A DNA stretch of 64,000 nt. It comes from Galerina marginata (lineage: Eukaryota; Basidiomycota; Agaricomycetes; Agaricales; Galerinaceae). Below the pieces are notes generated by a model. The model was given only the letters and a program-made list of their open reading frames with translations. It ran no database searches and was not told where the DNA came from. The stretch lies in assembly GCA_023014335.1 (NCBI GenBank), contig JAECYW010000006.1:1302001-1366000 (forward strand), in the 5' to 3' direction. Shown one piece after another: positions 33,781 to 45,877 of the stretch; positions within the stretch are counted from its first letter, which is position 1; each line of letters starts with the position of its first letter. The position numbers were made by a program, and so were the translations under genes.

Positions 33781-34947
33781 TCAGAAAAGAAGCGATTTTG
33801 CAATGCCAGCAGCCTTGCCAGATTTCCCAGCAGCCTTAGCGGCAGAACCTAAACCTTAAATAAGCAACTACCCGAGTTGATCACCTAGTAGGGTACGTTA
33901 CTCACCCAGCGGGTTAATGACATAGTCCAATCCTTTCGTGAATTTGCCCAACTTTCCAATGTTTGCATGAATCTTGTTGGAAGCTGCGTTGGCGCCCATT
34001 GCAACACCTTTGAGGGCCAGCGAGGCTGCAGTGCCCACCCCAGGGATGAATTTAACGACTTTGGATGCGACGGATGCGACAGCAGCGCCGATTTTCAAAG
34101 CAACTTTTGCTACCTTGCCTGCAGTCTTCTTGATAAACTTGCCGACTTTCTTGAAGCCCTTCTTTATTGCACCGCCGGCCTTTTTCAAACCCTTTCCGAC
34201 CTTCTGGAACCCCTTCTTTATTCCCTTGCCCACCTTCTGGAATCCTTTCTTTATCTTATGGCCGAGTTTCTAGATATGCGATTTACAACTGGTGTTATTT
34301 TCTTTCCTTGGGAAATGTCAAAAGACTCGCCTTGAATGCCTTCTTTATCTTACTGAAGATACTCCTACGATGAAGTATGTGAACGTCAGCATCTTCACGC
34401 TGAATTAAATTCACGGGGTTAGTTCTGGCCGGAGGCGAAGAACGAGAATATACGAACCATGGTATAATCTTGTTCGACTTCGTCGAAACCCCGACCGTCG
34501 AGGATCGACATGCCATATTCGCGCTGCATCAAACCCAGGGTAAGCTCAGCTTTGCACAGAATAATTCCAACGCACCTTCGAGTTTGGTTGAATATCTATT
34601 GTGTCGAATTCACGATCATTAAGGAGTCCGAGATATTCGCGCTAAGTCAATCACCACATCATATTAGTTCCTGCTTACAAAAAGGCGAATATTTTCGACA
34701 TACCGTTGAATATTCCTCTGCTGTGTCAAATTCGCGATCAAAAATTATAGCCAAGGACCGTGCATCCAAATCGGTGTCATAGTCGTCAAAGCGTTCCGCC
34801 AAACTGCAAAACTGTCAACGGGGCCTCAATGTGCCGTTGCGCACGATTTACCTACCTTCTTGGCTCGCGTTGTGGTAAAGGCGCAGATGCAGTCAGGACA
34901 ACAGAAAGGCAGAAGATCATCAGAGAAACGAGGCCAGCTCGAGACAT
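33781..34947 (-). CDS. Family E copy 3: secreted cationic peptide precursor, complete
   Basis: Start at 34947. The first exon (to about 34858) encodes a signal peptide MSRAGLVSLMIFCLSV ending near SAPLPQ. Several short exons (about 34805-34420) encode acidic modules with a repeated EF/EY-D pattern. The next exon (about 34405-34335) encodes EDADVHILHRRS then IFSKIKKAFK, so a dibasic site sits in the same place as in E1 and E2. The main exon (about 34271-33903) gives Lys-rich amphipathic units (KKGFQKVGKGL and similar), a hydrophobic Ala/Val/Gly stretch with KFIPGVG, and KFTKGLDYVINP. The last exon ends SLLF, like E2 (SLMF). Compared with E2 it has fewer 11-residue units. Function unknown; Kex2-type maturation is inferred. 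Confidence 0.75.
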
Positions 34948-35550
34948 GGAGTGCAAGGCAACGACGACCAGCGTACGGCGCAGAGAGTATGTGGGTGAAG
35001 ACCGGCTTCACAAAATCTAGTACTGTTCGGGCTATTTTAAATAACGTTTGCAGAGATCATGCGTATGATGTATGTCTGCTTCTCATGATGGTCAGTCGGA
35101 AATGATATGCAAGTCAGTGGGGCTTCGTAACAACAGATGCTGTGCTTGATCAGATGAAACCACTCACGATCTGACAATTATCTCCTAAGTCCCTAGTCGT
35201 GCTCCAACAACGCCCCAAGTTCCAACGCTCGGCATCCAAGTCAGGCTCAAACCAAGCATTATTATTAAACCCGAAACGACTATCGTTCGTAGTTAGAGTT
35301 ACTTATAATTGTTGGCCGGCTGAGCCGATAGACTTTGTGCGTGCTGTCATAGCTGGTTGAAGAATCTTGTCGCCCATTGACCTTCTGGCATTGTCCTATA
35401 GCAAGGAAAGGCCAATCTCCGAATTCAAAGTATTGCAAAAGTTATCTATCGTGACAAAATCTGCAAGCGCCTGTTCGAGCTTGGTCTGCCGAAGTCGTTT
35501 GACACACGATTCATGTCCGATATGAGTCGGGGTCATGCAAGTAGCGATGG
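34948..35550. other. Intergenic, E3 upstream region
   Basis: No gene seen between E3 and the F-box gene. Confidence 0.5.
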
Positions 35551-37115
35551 CTATACGTTGGATTTATTTTGGGGAAATGCGAAGTCCAAGATACTTTGAC
35601 GGCCGGGGTTGCCTGTACTCGGGGATGCGGCACGTCCTGAAGCCTCGTCAATGCTTGGGCCAGTTTTGAACCACGAACAACGCATCCAATTTGGGTATCC
35701 GTGGAGATCGTTGTCCATAAATCGCTGCAATTCGAGGTCGCTAACCCAAGCCCGATCCGGAACCGAATGTGTCATTATATGCAGCCAGGCCAATTCCGTA
35801 ATCGATTTCCAGCGAAATAACTTGGACGTCGTTGTAGCGGCGTCGCGGTCGAGGTCCGAGGCGATTTTTACGATCCGAACGGGATCTACAGGTGAAAGGG
35901 TGTTGTTTGTATCCTGTATGATAATTCCGCGAATGGTAATTGGGTCCATTAGCAGGAACCGTCGACTGCCACCGAAGACGTGTGGCACAGAGAACGGTCG
36001 ATCATGAGGAGAATCGACCCACCCACGGGTGGAGGTGATGGGTTGGTGCCATATTTCATGGGGAAGTTCCTCGACATCGACACCCTCTTCTGTGGGCATA
36101 GTTCGAATTTCCTGGACGGTATCGTATCGGTGAAGCGATAAAGTTCCATGCCGATCAAATATGATCAACCTGCAACCTGGGAGCAGGTGCATCGATTCTT
36201 TGCAGTATTTGGACACCGACTTTGGGTATAAAACCCGTCTTGGATATTCCAGGGAGTCGTCTTTTGTTCGAGTCCATTCGACAATAATGTAGTAGCTACA
36301 CCCAGTCCATTTTGTCACAGAACAGTCGCTGTAGAAAGCAACATGTGTCCCTAGCAGCGAAAGCGTCTCAACGGTGCGAACTTCGGGGTCCAGAGGGAAG
36401 GATGCCAGTCTGGATGCAGATAGCCCAATGGACCGTCCGGTTTGATCTTGGATGACGAGACTTATACGCCAAACTTGAATCTTCTGCGAGTCGAATGTAT
36501 CAGGATCTGATGACCGTGCAAGTCGTGAACGAGGTCGTGGCGGGATTAATGACAGCGCAAGGTTAAAAGAGAGAGTGGGAGCGTTTTCATCCATATCAAT
36601 TGACATGCGGATTTCAGATTCGGGGTGGCCTCCAATTTGGTTCGGGATAAGGGGTGCTCCCGTGATCGATTCGGCGTCTAGGTCATAATATTCCACAGAG
36701 CCCGTCCGAGTTATGACAAGCAACCAGCGTCCTCCTTCAACGAGATGCACGCATTCGGCTTGTTTGGTAGGGATGTCAAACTTTCGAGGGTGTTTTTTTT
36801 CCTGTTGTTTTGCAGACAAGTTCGAGGCTCTCGGAGCGCAGGAAGAGCCGCTTGAGCTCGCGCGATTCATATAGCTCAATCGGGCGGTCTAATCGAGGCA
36901 TTCCGGGCATAGACTTCTCGTGAAGGAGGAAGAAGTGGACCCATATTATCTTCGATGTCGATGCTTCGAACAAGGTTTTGCAGGTCTGAAATCAAGTTCA
37001 AGGAAAAGAAACCTATTTAAAAGGTTACTGGGCTTACCCTGCGAATGCTCAATATATCACGCCAGTGCAGTAAAATGAAGACCTGTATGATCAATTCCAA
37101 TGGTAACTCATTCAT
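35551..37115 (-). pseudogene. F-box protein with WD-like body, frameshifted in an A/T run
   Basis: Exon 1 (37115-37038) encodes a classic F-box start MNELPLELIIQVFILLHWRD, and after an intron (37037-36986) it continues RTCKTLFEASTSKIIWVHFF. F-box proteins link substrates to the SCF ubiquitin ligase. The body holds repeated beta-type segments (RWLLVITRTGSVEYYDLD, QKIQVWRISLVIQD, LLPGCRLIIFDRHGTLSLH) typical of mushroom F-box proteins with a degenerate propeller. The frame before about 36795 (KTTGKKTPSK) does not continue into the long frame after it (FDIPTKQAECVHL). The switch is at a run of eight T on the plus strand (near 36787-36795). One base gained or lost would restore the gene, so this is either a recent inactivation or a sequencing error. 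It ends with an SILDFAFPQ tail. Confidence 0.75.
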
Positions 37116-37577
37116 CCTGCAAGAACGCTGGCCATATTTTGCCTGGGAATCCGACAGTAAATTAGGGGATTCAATTTCAAACGCAAAAGCTTACGCACTG
37201 TTTTTACTTGAGTCATTCTTGAAGGAGTTTGGCTCTGCTGAACCAATGCTAATTAGGCAGTTCTAAGCATGTCCCCAAATGTTGGTCAAACGTTGATCGC
37301 AGTTGCTGCGCAAGAGCAACAGCCACGTGCACAACGTCGAATTGACCCTACCGGACCGTGCCATTTCCTTCAACTCTACTGGCTCTCTTTCTTGATCTAT
37401 CGGGTTGAATAGCTATCAGCCACCATAATTCTGGCTGGTAGATGTACTGAACATATGTGATACAGCCGTACGGGCAACTCAGCAAAGGAATTGTAGATAC
37501 AAGAGGTATTTCCACCATGTATTTTCTATACTACTTCATTGGCAAGTTAGTGATAAAACTACTACTACTCGAGTAGA
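37116..37577. other. Intergenic; holds the repeated 3' flank of family D
   Basis: The stretch from about 37365 (tctatcgggttgaatagcta, ccaccataattctgg) resembles the region below D3 at 45670-45740, so the duplicated unit includes this 3' flank. Confidence 0.5.
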
Positions 37578-39091
37578 CTAGTACACGACGATAATATTAC
37601 CATCTACGTCCTCCACTGAATAGGAGAGACGCAAGGTTCCTAACGCAGAAAGAGGTGCCAGCTCCGTTGTTCTGAGGTTTTGCCATACACTCCGAGTTTC
37701 TGCTTTGGCTTCCTCTCTGTCTTCTTTGTCCTCGTCCTCCTCAGATGAGTCGCTGCTTTCTCCATCCTCGTCCAGGCAAATAGAAAGAGATACAAATTCT
37801 AATACGGGGAACTTTGACTCGATGGAAAACTCTTTGGCTAAGTGTTCCATGTCTTTAGAGAGGTAGTCCGTCATATCCGGGTACACCTTGAGGTAAATTT
37901 CCACGTCGTGCAGTTTGCTGAAAGACGGCATATCCAGCAGGAATTCTAGCAAATAAGAATTTTCTAGAATGTCGTGTTGAATACGAAGGTTCCGAAGGTT
38001 GTCCATACAATATCCTGCACGCGCTTTCATCATGGCTCCGAAGTTATCAGGAAGTTCTGGCAAAGATAGGCATTAAATAACATCCAAGTCATTGAGCGCA
38101 CACAGTGATGCATACCGTAACTACCGTTTTTAAATGCGAGAGTCAGAGTCTCGAGGTGTAACAGCCCTGCGAGCAACTCTCCCAGTTGGAGAGCATCAAA
38201 GTCCGTTGTAAAAGTGAAAGATAATTCCCGAATGTGAGAAATATCCAGTATCGGAATACCCCCCAGAACGGTTTCTTTTAATCCTCTCACATTTGATCTT
38301 GCTCCTGGGATAATTCGGAGCTCCTGTAATCGAATCGCCTTCCTACTGGGGAGGTGAGGTTCAGAGTCAAATGGCGTAACTTGAGGCGTTTGAGCGAGTC
38401 GACACTTGAATATATTCAACGTTTGCAGATGTTGGCATGTCGCCAAAAATTCGAGTGGGAAATTGACAATCTGGGCTAGTTCAATGGTTGAAAGAGTCGG
38501 GAGATGCACTAACGTTCGGAGCGTATCGAGGAGATCTTGGGACATATACCTCCAATCAATGAATTGATCATCTATTCCATATTCGACATCGTCTTGATCG
38601 CTGTCTGTTTCATAACCATCAAATCCATCTTCGCGGGAACCATCACTGTAGTCCTCAGAGTCATCGTCCATGGAGGAGAACATAACATGTTCATGAGCCA
38701 TCAATGTCAAGCTTCGCAGATGGGTGAACTTGCGTAGGACTCGGCCAATTCCAACGTTTTTGAAATCGAGAGAAAACAACTGGCATTTCAAAGTGCGAAC
38801 GCTATTGGCGACGGACGGGTTGCGTTTAAGCACGCTCTCCATTGCGTCAAAGCTGATACTGGGGAAATCGTCCGGTGTCATCCACGTGGGGCGAGGAACC
38901 GAGGTGCGAATGCTAACAGTCCTAAAGATATGTTTTCGAGCCGGTTCTAGGAGCAGCTGACAGGTGGCAGATAGCGCGATCAAAGCCTGGAGTTTTGATA
39001 AGGGTGGGGTCCGCAGGTCTGTAGCTAACAAGTCAATTATAACAAAGAATATGTCGGGTGGAAGGGGATATAAGGCATTAATGGACGCCAT
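37578..39091 (-). CDS. D1: F-box/LRR-like protein, 484 aa
   Basis: Exons 39091-38116 and 38056-37578. The N-terminus YPLPPDIFFVIIDLLATDL ... LIALSATCQLLLEPARKHIF is F-box-like. The body has irregular leucine-rich units (LRSLTLMAHEHV, PTLSTIELAQIVNFPLEFL, LQTLNIFKCRL, LETLTLAFKNG, LRNLRIQHDILENS). An acidic loop (DDDSEDYSDGSREDGFD) sits in the middle and a very acidic SSDSSEEDEDKEDREE near the end. Likely an SCF substrate-recognition subunit, by inference. Closest to D2 and D3, with the same intron position. A start at 39154 is also in frame. Confidence 0.8.
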
Positions 39092-39196
39092 TTGTGAGGA
39101 GAAGGTTGATGATGGCAAAGCTGTGGCCGCGTAGACGCTAGGTGACGCGGTCACGAGTCACTTCTCGTTCAAACCCTGGCGCGGGCATATTTCCCT

Positions 39197-40455
39197 TTGG
39201 CTCCCCTCTTACAAGACTTACATATACCTCCTCCCTATCCACTCAAAGGTGCTCCAAATTTTTCCCCAAAGCAATGCAAAGCTCTCGCGGGCCACATAAG
39301 CAGTCGCCAGCAGATGGTACTCTACGATTCATCTGTCCCAGTTCTCTGCGAATTTGATCCCGATGCTTGGTTCAGAAAAAAAGATAAATGCAGCGTGCAC
39401 CTTCTGTGCGCGAGTTCCAAGATTGAATGAGCGCTTCCAAACCTGCGCTAGGGTGTGTACATTGCATTGTCGCAAACAAATGCTTGTATGACTGACCATG
39501 GGCCTCGTAGTGCAAAATGCTGTCGTATTGCTCTCGGGAGGTGAATAACTGTGTCCGCTCACATTTTGGGACTCTACTGACGTGGATATACCTATTTCTC
39601 AGTGCCAGAAGAAGGATTGGTGCGTAGAATCATCCACACTTACAAGTGACCTGTATATATCTTCACTCACGTGCAACCACATAACAGGCCAGAACATAAA
39701 CTCTATTGCGAGGATAGAGATATGCAGTGCAAATATATGATGAAGTACCTCAAGCACGTTAACCAAGAGACAGCTACCTTGCCCCCACTCAGGCTCGCGC
39801 TTGTGGCCGCGTTCTACCATGAATTGACGACCTCTGACCCAGACCCGCGAAAGATGTGGGTCGTAACTGCGGTTGCGGCGATCCTTCCACTCGATATAAA
39901 CCATCTTAAAGCACTCGAGGACACGAACATCTCCCTCAGCTCCCTTTCTGGTAAACCGATGTTGGGAAGTTTGCAGTTTGTAGATGCTATTGATATTTCA
40001 AATACATCGGACTACCCGCTTGATGATCGGTCGAGGGCGATATGGCAAGCTCATAGGGAGTATATGGACAAACAGGGACGTTCAGATGTGCTTGTGGTGC
40101 TTGCAAAGTTCACCTACTGGAGCCAGGTACTTTTAATGGTTCCTTTCGCAGTCAGTCGGAAGGACTTGGCAGTGTATGGTGGGATAGGTGGCCTAGAGAA
40201 TCCCAGGATGTTACAGTGCGTGTTGTTTGCCCTGTTGTGAATAATGACTCTGATCGTCTTGTTTGCGGAACGACTTGCCTGAATTTCAGCGAGCTTAACG
40301 CCGCGATCATCGGAGAAGCTCTGGGAGGAGCAAATCCGAAAAAATGGACATGCCTTCTTGAGGACAATGATAAAAAACATACGAGGGATTGGGCTGTCGA
40401 AGGGGAGGCATGGAAGGCAAAACATGGCGTCAGTGATTCCAGTTTACTCGCATAA
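39197..40455 (+). pseudogene. MYND-type zinc finger gene, probably frameshifted
   Basis: Pieces of a MYND finger are seen across exons: ACTFCARV and TCAR near 39400-39450, CKMLSYCSRE near 39513-39540, CQKKDW at 39602-39619, and HKLYCED at about 39690. MYND fingers bind proline-rich partner proteins. The long exon 39671-40240 reads TLPPLRLALVAAFYHELTTS and TYWSQVLLMVPFAVSRKDL. The coding sequence then seems to move to another frame at about 40214 (RVVCPVVNNDSDRLVCGTTC) and ends at 40455. A second frame problem lies before the finger, near 39390. Two shifts suggest a pseudogene, though undetected short introns could explain one of them. It is divergent from D1. Confidence 0.55.
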
Positions 40456-40916
40456 TCTGCAGGTTTTTTACTCACCTATCTTGATAAGATAAAAGTCGCG
40501 TCTTCTGTATGAATGGGAATGGTAAAACTTAAAAGGAACAGATGCAAGTAAGAGGGAAAGTATGGTGATGAGTCAATAACGACGGGGAGATGGGGATTTG
40601 ACTGGCCCATTTCAAGGTCCTGTGTGGTTGGAGACATCTTGCCATATTGTGATATAAATTAATGGTCTGCGTAGGGGAGAATCTGAGGCCCTGATCTGTG
40701 ATTTGATTTTTTGTGAGGTCTGCTCGGCGCGCATTTTCACCTCAACACACATGCCAATTCTTTCCATGAACCGAACCATATGTGGTACAGCCGGTACGGG
40801 CAACTCATCTACATTATCCCAAGGAATCGTGGATACAAGAGGTACGTACGTACTATTTCCACCTGTATATCTTCTTTGACGCAAGAGATACTAGCCTATT
40901 GAAACATTGATAGTAA
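40456..40916. other. Intergenic; 3' flank of D2
   Basis: Contains a segment at about 40770-40870 (gtacagccggtacgggcaac, tggatacaagaggtacg) that also occurs below D1 at about 37460-37520. No gene. Confidence 0.5.
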
Positions 40917-42402
40917 CTACACAATGGTATTACCATCTATGTCCTTTACCGAATAGGAGAGACGCACGGTTTCTAACTCAAAAAGGGCCGCAAGCTCCGT
41001 TGTTTGAAGGTTTTGCCATACACTCCGAATTTCTGCTTTGTCTTCCTCTCTGTCTTCTATTTCCTCATCCTCCTCAGACGAGTCGCTGCTTTCTCCATCC
41101 TCATCCAGACAAATAGAAATGGATACCGATTCTAATACGGGGAACCTCGACGGGATAGAAAGGTCTTCGGCCAAATGACCCAGGTCGCTAGCGAGTTCAC
41201 CCGTCATATCCGGATAAACCTTGAGGTAAATTTCCACTTCTTGCAGTGCGTCGAAGGACGACACAGAGTCCAACAGAGAGTCTAACAAATACGAGTTTTC
41301 CAGAACGTCATGTTGAATACGAAGTGTCCGGAGGTTGTCCATGCAATATTGTGCTTGAGTTTCAAGTTGAAGCGTGGCTCCGAAAGTTTCATCATCAGGA
41401 GAACGATCTGGCAAAGAAGACAGGTATTTCGTGAGTACAACTGGGCAAATAATATTAATAAAGATACATACCCTCAACGGGACCTCTGAATATAAGGGTC
41501 AGAGTTTCAAGGCGCAACAGCCCTACGAGCAATTCTTCTAGTTGAGCAATATCAAACTCGGTCGTGAAAGTGAAAGACAATTCTCGAATTTGAGAAATAT
41601 CGAGTATTGGAGCTCCCAGACGTGAGCACTTCAACCTTTCCGCATTGGACGACGCGCCGGGAACAATTCGTAGTACCTGCAATTGAACCGACTCAAACTG
41701 GCGGTAGCAGGAGGGAACAGGGGTGAATTGGGTGAAGGGACGAGAAAACCGGCACCTATTCAAGTTCAACGTGTGAACGTCGTGCAAGCTCTCCAGGGCC
41801 TCGATTGGAAAATTGACAACCTTTCCGAGTTCGAGGGTCGTAAGGCCAGGGAGATGCATTAATGACCGGAGCGCGTCCTGTAAGGCTGGGGGCATATGCT
41901 TCCAATTGATAAACTGTTCGTCTATTCCATAAATCAAGTCGTCTTCGTCACTGTCTTGCTCCAAGCGATCATACACGCCGAAGAGAAAACGTTCATGGGC
42001 CATCAAATTTAGGCTTTGCAAACGGGTAAACTGACGTAGAATATTGCCAATCCAGACGTCTTTGAAGTTGACGTAATGCAATTGACAGTTCAGAATGCGA
42101 ACACTCTTGGCGATGGACGGATTGCGTTGAAGGACCATTGCCATCGACTCGAAGCTTATACTAGGAAGGTCGTCTAATGGCATCCATGTCGGTCGACGAA
42201 CGTAGCTGCGTATGATAGTTGTCCTGAATATACGTTTTCGAGCTGCCTCCACGAGCATCCAACAAGTGGCTGAGAGTGAAATCAGAGTTTGGAGTTTGAC
42301 AAAAGGTAGGGTGTTGGGATCTGAGGCTAAGGCGTCCATGATAACGATGAAGACGTCAAGCGGAAGCACTGGAAAGGGATGTGAGGTGCTTATGAGTGCC
42401 AT
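40917..42402 (-). CDS. D2: F-box/LRR-like protein, 473 aa
   Basis: Exons 42402-41472 and 41407-40917. Starts MALISTSHPFPVLPLDVF, then an F-box-like IVIMDALASD and LISLSATCWMLVEAARKRIF. Leucine-rich stretches include LTTLELGKVVNFPIEALESL, VHTLNLNRCRF, LETLTLIFRG and LRTLRIQHDVLENSYLL. The acidic SSDSSEEDEEIEDREED segment near the end is shared with D1 and D3. Its nearest relative is D3, and the similarity continues into the upstream flank (42403-43850 versus 47357-48840). Confidence 0.82.
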
Positions 42403-43854
42403 TCGGAGGGACGGTCAACGTCAAAGCTCAAGCAAGACTGGGTGCAAAGAAAGCGGATAGACAAATCTGTCGCACCGTTTGCATTTTATAATAGATTTGG
42501 GAGTGAACCCGACAGTAAGGCATGAGGTAGGTGGATAAGGAATGGCAATTCTAAAAAGGCAACAAAACCTTTCCAAATTGGGGTGATCAAAGGTCCTCAC
42601 ATCCTTTGATTTTTCTCTCGCGACAGACTTTTGTAACAATCGATCTGTAAATCGATGATCCGAATCAAAACAAAGGTTTTGATTCGAGCATTTGTCAGGA
42701 CCTTTCTTTGAATTGACAAGGTGTCCGCTTCGGGGTCTGACGCAAAGGATACTAAGCCACAAAGGACGGGCAAGGAACTGGTGCTTGGGTGGTGCTGAAC
42801 TTAGAATCCCATGCGCCTATAGCTAGATAACCGTTAAAGGTGTCTTCAATCCGAGACCGACAGAGTCGAGGCCTCCTCGGATGCGCTTATAGCTGACCTC
42901 TTGGAAACCACGCAATTAAGAACGTAAGAAAAGTATACGTAATCTCATCGCCAAAGAACTTCGACACAAGTCCGCGATAGAATATCTTTGGACGGGCGTC
43001 CGATTCCATCATATTATTGTGCAGGGAACAATGACTTCGGGTGTTCACTCCTTCAAAGGCATTGTGTCTTTATTGAGAATGACAGAACCAGTTCTTCCGA
43101 TTCGCTTAGAGTTCACCTTGGGAACAATTGGAGGTACGAGTCGTCCGAGAAGTTTGGCAAAGGACTAAAACGAGAAGGCACGGCCCGATTTTATTAACTT
43201 GTGTGGGGCGACCATAACTTCCGTTGTCCATTCCTACTCGCATTCCGAATTGAGAGAATGTCAGAGACCGTCAAAGGTCGCCGTCGCTCGCTTCGGAATC
43301 ACGATGGAGAACACGAGTTGGCCACCAAAAACGTTTCCCTATTTTTGACCCAAGACCCAAAACGGAAACACTGATGTTGTGCAGGGGAACAGATGCCGTA
43401 ACTTCGGGTGCAAGGTCGGGGATGCACTGCCAAGCACAATTGAACAGCTCGTCACTTTGGGAGACACGATCACGAACACGAGTTGAATGCCTGGAATTGG
43501 GCGCTGGTTGAGCGCTATTCGCAATTCGTAGACGGGGGAAGCGGCACGTAAGGTCAAGGACAGACTCCGTTAAGTCAAGTCAAAATGCATCTTGACAGAA
43601 GAACAAAACAGGAAGAGAGCTCTTGATACTCAGTATACACGATCAGGGGCAGTGGGACACGAGGGCGCGGGTTGTCCGTCTGGATTGCCCAATTCGAACA
43701 TGAGTTGACCTAAGACTGCTAAACAGGAAATTTGAGGTTCCCGATTTGAAAGATGACTTGGCTGAAGGGCTGACCGAGCACTGCAATACAAATGCGACGA
43801 TAAAAGTACGGTCTGCCGCGAGGCAGGTCTGATGGATCTCTGATCACGATGCTA
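42403..43854. repeat. Duplicated flank, copy 1 (matches 47357-48841)
   Basis: Shared landmarks in the same order: aagcggataga near the gene start, tcaatccgagac with gcagagtcga, tggaaaccacgcaat, and a long stretch ending at the D-pseudogene. No gene. It shows that D2 plus the pseudogene and D3 plus D5 descend from one tandemly duplicated unit of about 5 kb. Confidence 0.7.
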
Positions 43855-44512
43855 TCGCAGGGCCATAGATGTCCCTCACCGAATAGGAGACATGCATTGA
43901 TTTACGGTCGACGAGTGGTGCATCTTGGATGCATCGTTCGAAAACCGTCTTATATCCCAAAAGGGTCCGCCTCAAGGATGTCCTCTTTCTACCGGTATAT
44001 CTTCGAGTTCATCATCGCTCCAGAAAACGGTGATAGAGACGGTTTCTACTTCGGGAAATACGTTCACATCAGAAAGGTTCATATCGCTGGCAAAAGACTG
44101 TAGATATGGTAGGACACGCGTCGATGCGAGTGTCCACGTCTTCGAGCTTGTTGAGCGACGACAAGCTGTACAGCGCATGAAACAGAAGAGGGTTTTGGAA
44201 GTTGGCCTTGGGGCCGGTTCCGCGTTGAAATGAACACGGAGGTCGGCCAGGCGGTGTGCGTGGGTTGCGATTGTTTGTCCGATCAGTTTTGAAAAGTCTG
44301 GCAAAGCGATGAGCGAGACAAGGGAGAAGTTCTATTGAGGCCCTAACATTAAACGTAAGGGTGAGAGTCTCGAGGTGAAGAGGACCTCAGAGTCATTCTC
44401 CGGGTTGAAGAGACACGTCGAACAAGGTTGATATGGTGAAGGACAATTCGCGGACGTGAGAGAGCTCGAGCACTGGGACATTCGTTGATAGAAATCCTTT
44501 TAGCCCCCCTAT
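43855..44512 (-). pseudogene. D4: remnant of a D5-like F-box/LRR gene
   Basis: Reads on the minus strand as a D5 relative. Seen: FSKLIGQTIATHAHRLADLR, then a gap and changed frame, VSITVFWSDDELEDIP, and an end sequence with caccgaataggagacatgc as in D5. The first, F-box-coding half is missing. Where D5 continues, this copy stops near 44512. Several frame changes, so it is not functional. Confidence 0.75.
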
Positions 44513-45877
44513 ATCATTCCGTTCCATTAGTTCATATCATCCACTCACGAAGAAACACACCTCGAACTTTGGCCCAGCATTCGCATTCATCGTCCCAGCA
44601 TCATTCCGCAGATTCACAAACTCCAGCCCGTGTTTACTGCCGATATCATAGTCGTTCGGGTCGTGCACGAGTGTGATCTTGACCGTACCTGTGCCGAACT
44701 CCATGTCGACGATGATGGAGTCGAAGATGACATGCACGCGCCGGAATGTGGTTGAGATTCTCGCCATTCAGATGCTATACACGGGCAAGCCTTTGCTGCT
44801 AGCTTGGCCTCTTTCTCGAGCCGCTTTGCCTCTTTCTAGGCTGGGATAAAATTATCAGGTGTTGGATAGACGTCAGCGTCGTGTCGTAGAAGGTCATGAG
44901 ATGCACTACCTTTACCACAAGCACGAAGAGATTAGCCAAGGAGTGAATACGTCATAAAATCCCTGCCTTACATCAGGATTCCGACCTTCCGCTCTTTCCA
45001 AGTTTCGTCTTTCCTCCGATAGCACATGCTATAAAGTCCCAGGCAAGTTAGCTCGCCGCTCGTCCATGCTGCCACATCTATGCTGTACTTCCAGTAGACC
45101 TCCGCTTGTTTCAAGAAAGACGAGCTGAAATTGTAGAATAGACGTAGTGAATACACTTCGTTGAAATGTGATGTGAACTGAAACTTACATGAAGTTCCTG
45201 AACGGTCAGGTCAAAACCTGTTGCATTTTGAACGCGGCTCAAGTTGTTGAAAGACGGACACGGAAGGTCAAGGAAACGATAATTTGCGTACGGGAGATGG
45301 CAAGGGAGATGGAGTTATAGCCAAGTTATAGCCTGTGCTATGAGCGGTCAAGTGATCGTACATTCAGATTCAGGCGGAGATTAAAGTCGGTATCTCAACC
45401 TAACTTACACCTCTCGTTTTGAAGTCAAAACTATACTTTTTTAAGATTTAATGCTGCATGTGTGTAAAGTAGCATATATAAATTCGCAGTGTAGAAGGAA
45501 TTTTATTCAGTCCAAAGATGTTGCAGGTGTAACAAGTTGTGCTGAATCATGATGTCCGACGGGCCGAACACAGCCACTCTCCTGCGACGTTTTGTTGGAG
45601 ACCTTTTTAAAAACGCCTCTGCTAAGCTCGTCTCTCCTTGGAATTTCCTAAGGTTTTCCTTCGATTGGCCTCTTTTGTGATCCATCGGGTTGAAGAGCTG
45701 TTAGCCACCATAATTCTGGCCGGAGATGTACGAACCATAATTTGCAGTGCGCCTCGTACGCTGCCTTGTGCGACGAAGCGGTCGGATCGTTAGCAGATAC
45801 AAAATAAATTTCCACCAGTATATTTCCCTTGAATTTGCAAGAGATATCTGTACTACCTGTCGAAATAATGACACTAA
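44513..45877. other. Intergenic with one doubtful minus-strand gene
   Basis: An open frame at 44767-44537 (minus) reads [20 protein letters not shown], then [21 protein letters not shown] second at about 45156-44990 reads FLKQAEVYWKYSIDVAAW. They could be exons of one small unknown gene, but I could not join them in frame. From about 45640 the sequence is the family D 3' flank (ttgaagagctgttagccacc). Confidence 0.35.

Noticed and set aside
44537..45156. A two-exon gene joining the frames at 45156 and 44767
   Set aside because: I found no splice pair that keeps both frames; listed only as doubtful within the intergenic entry.
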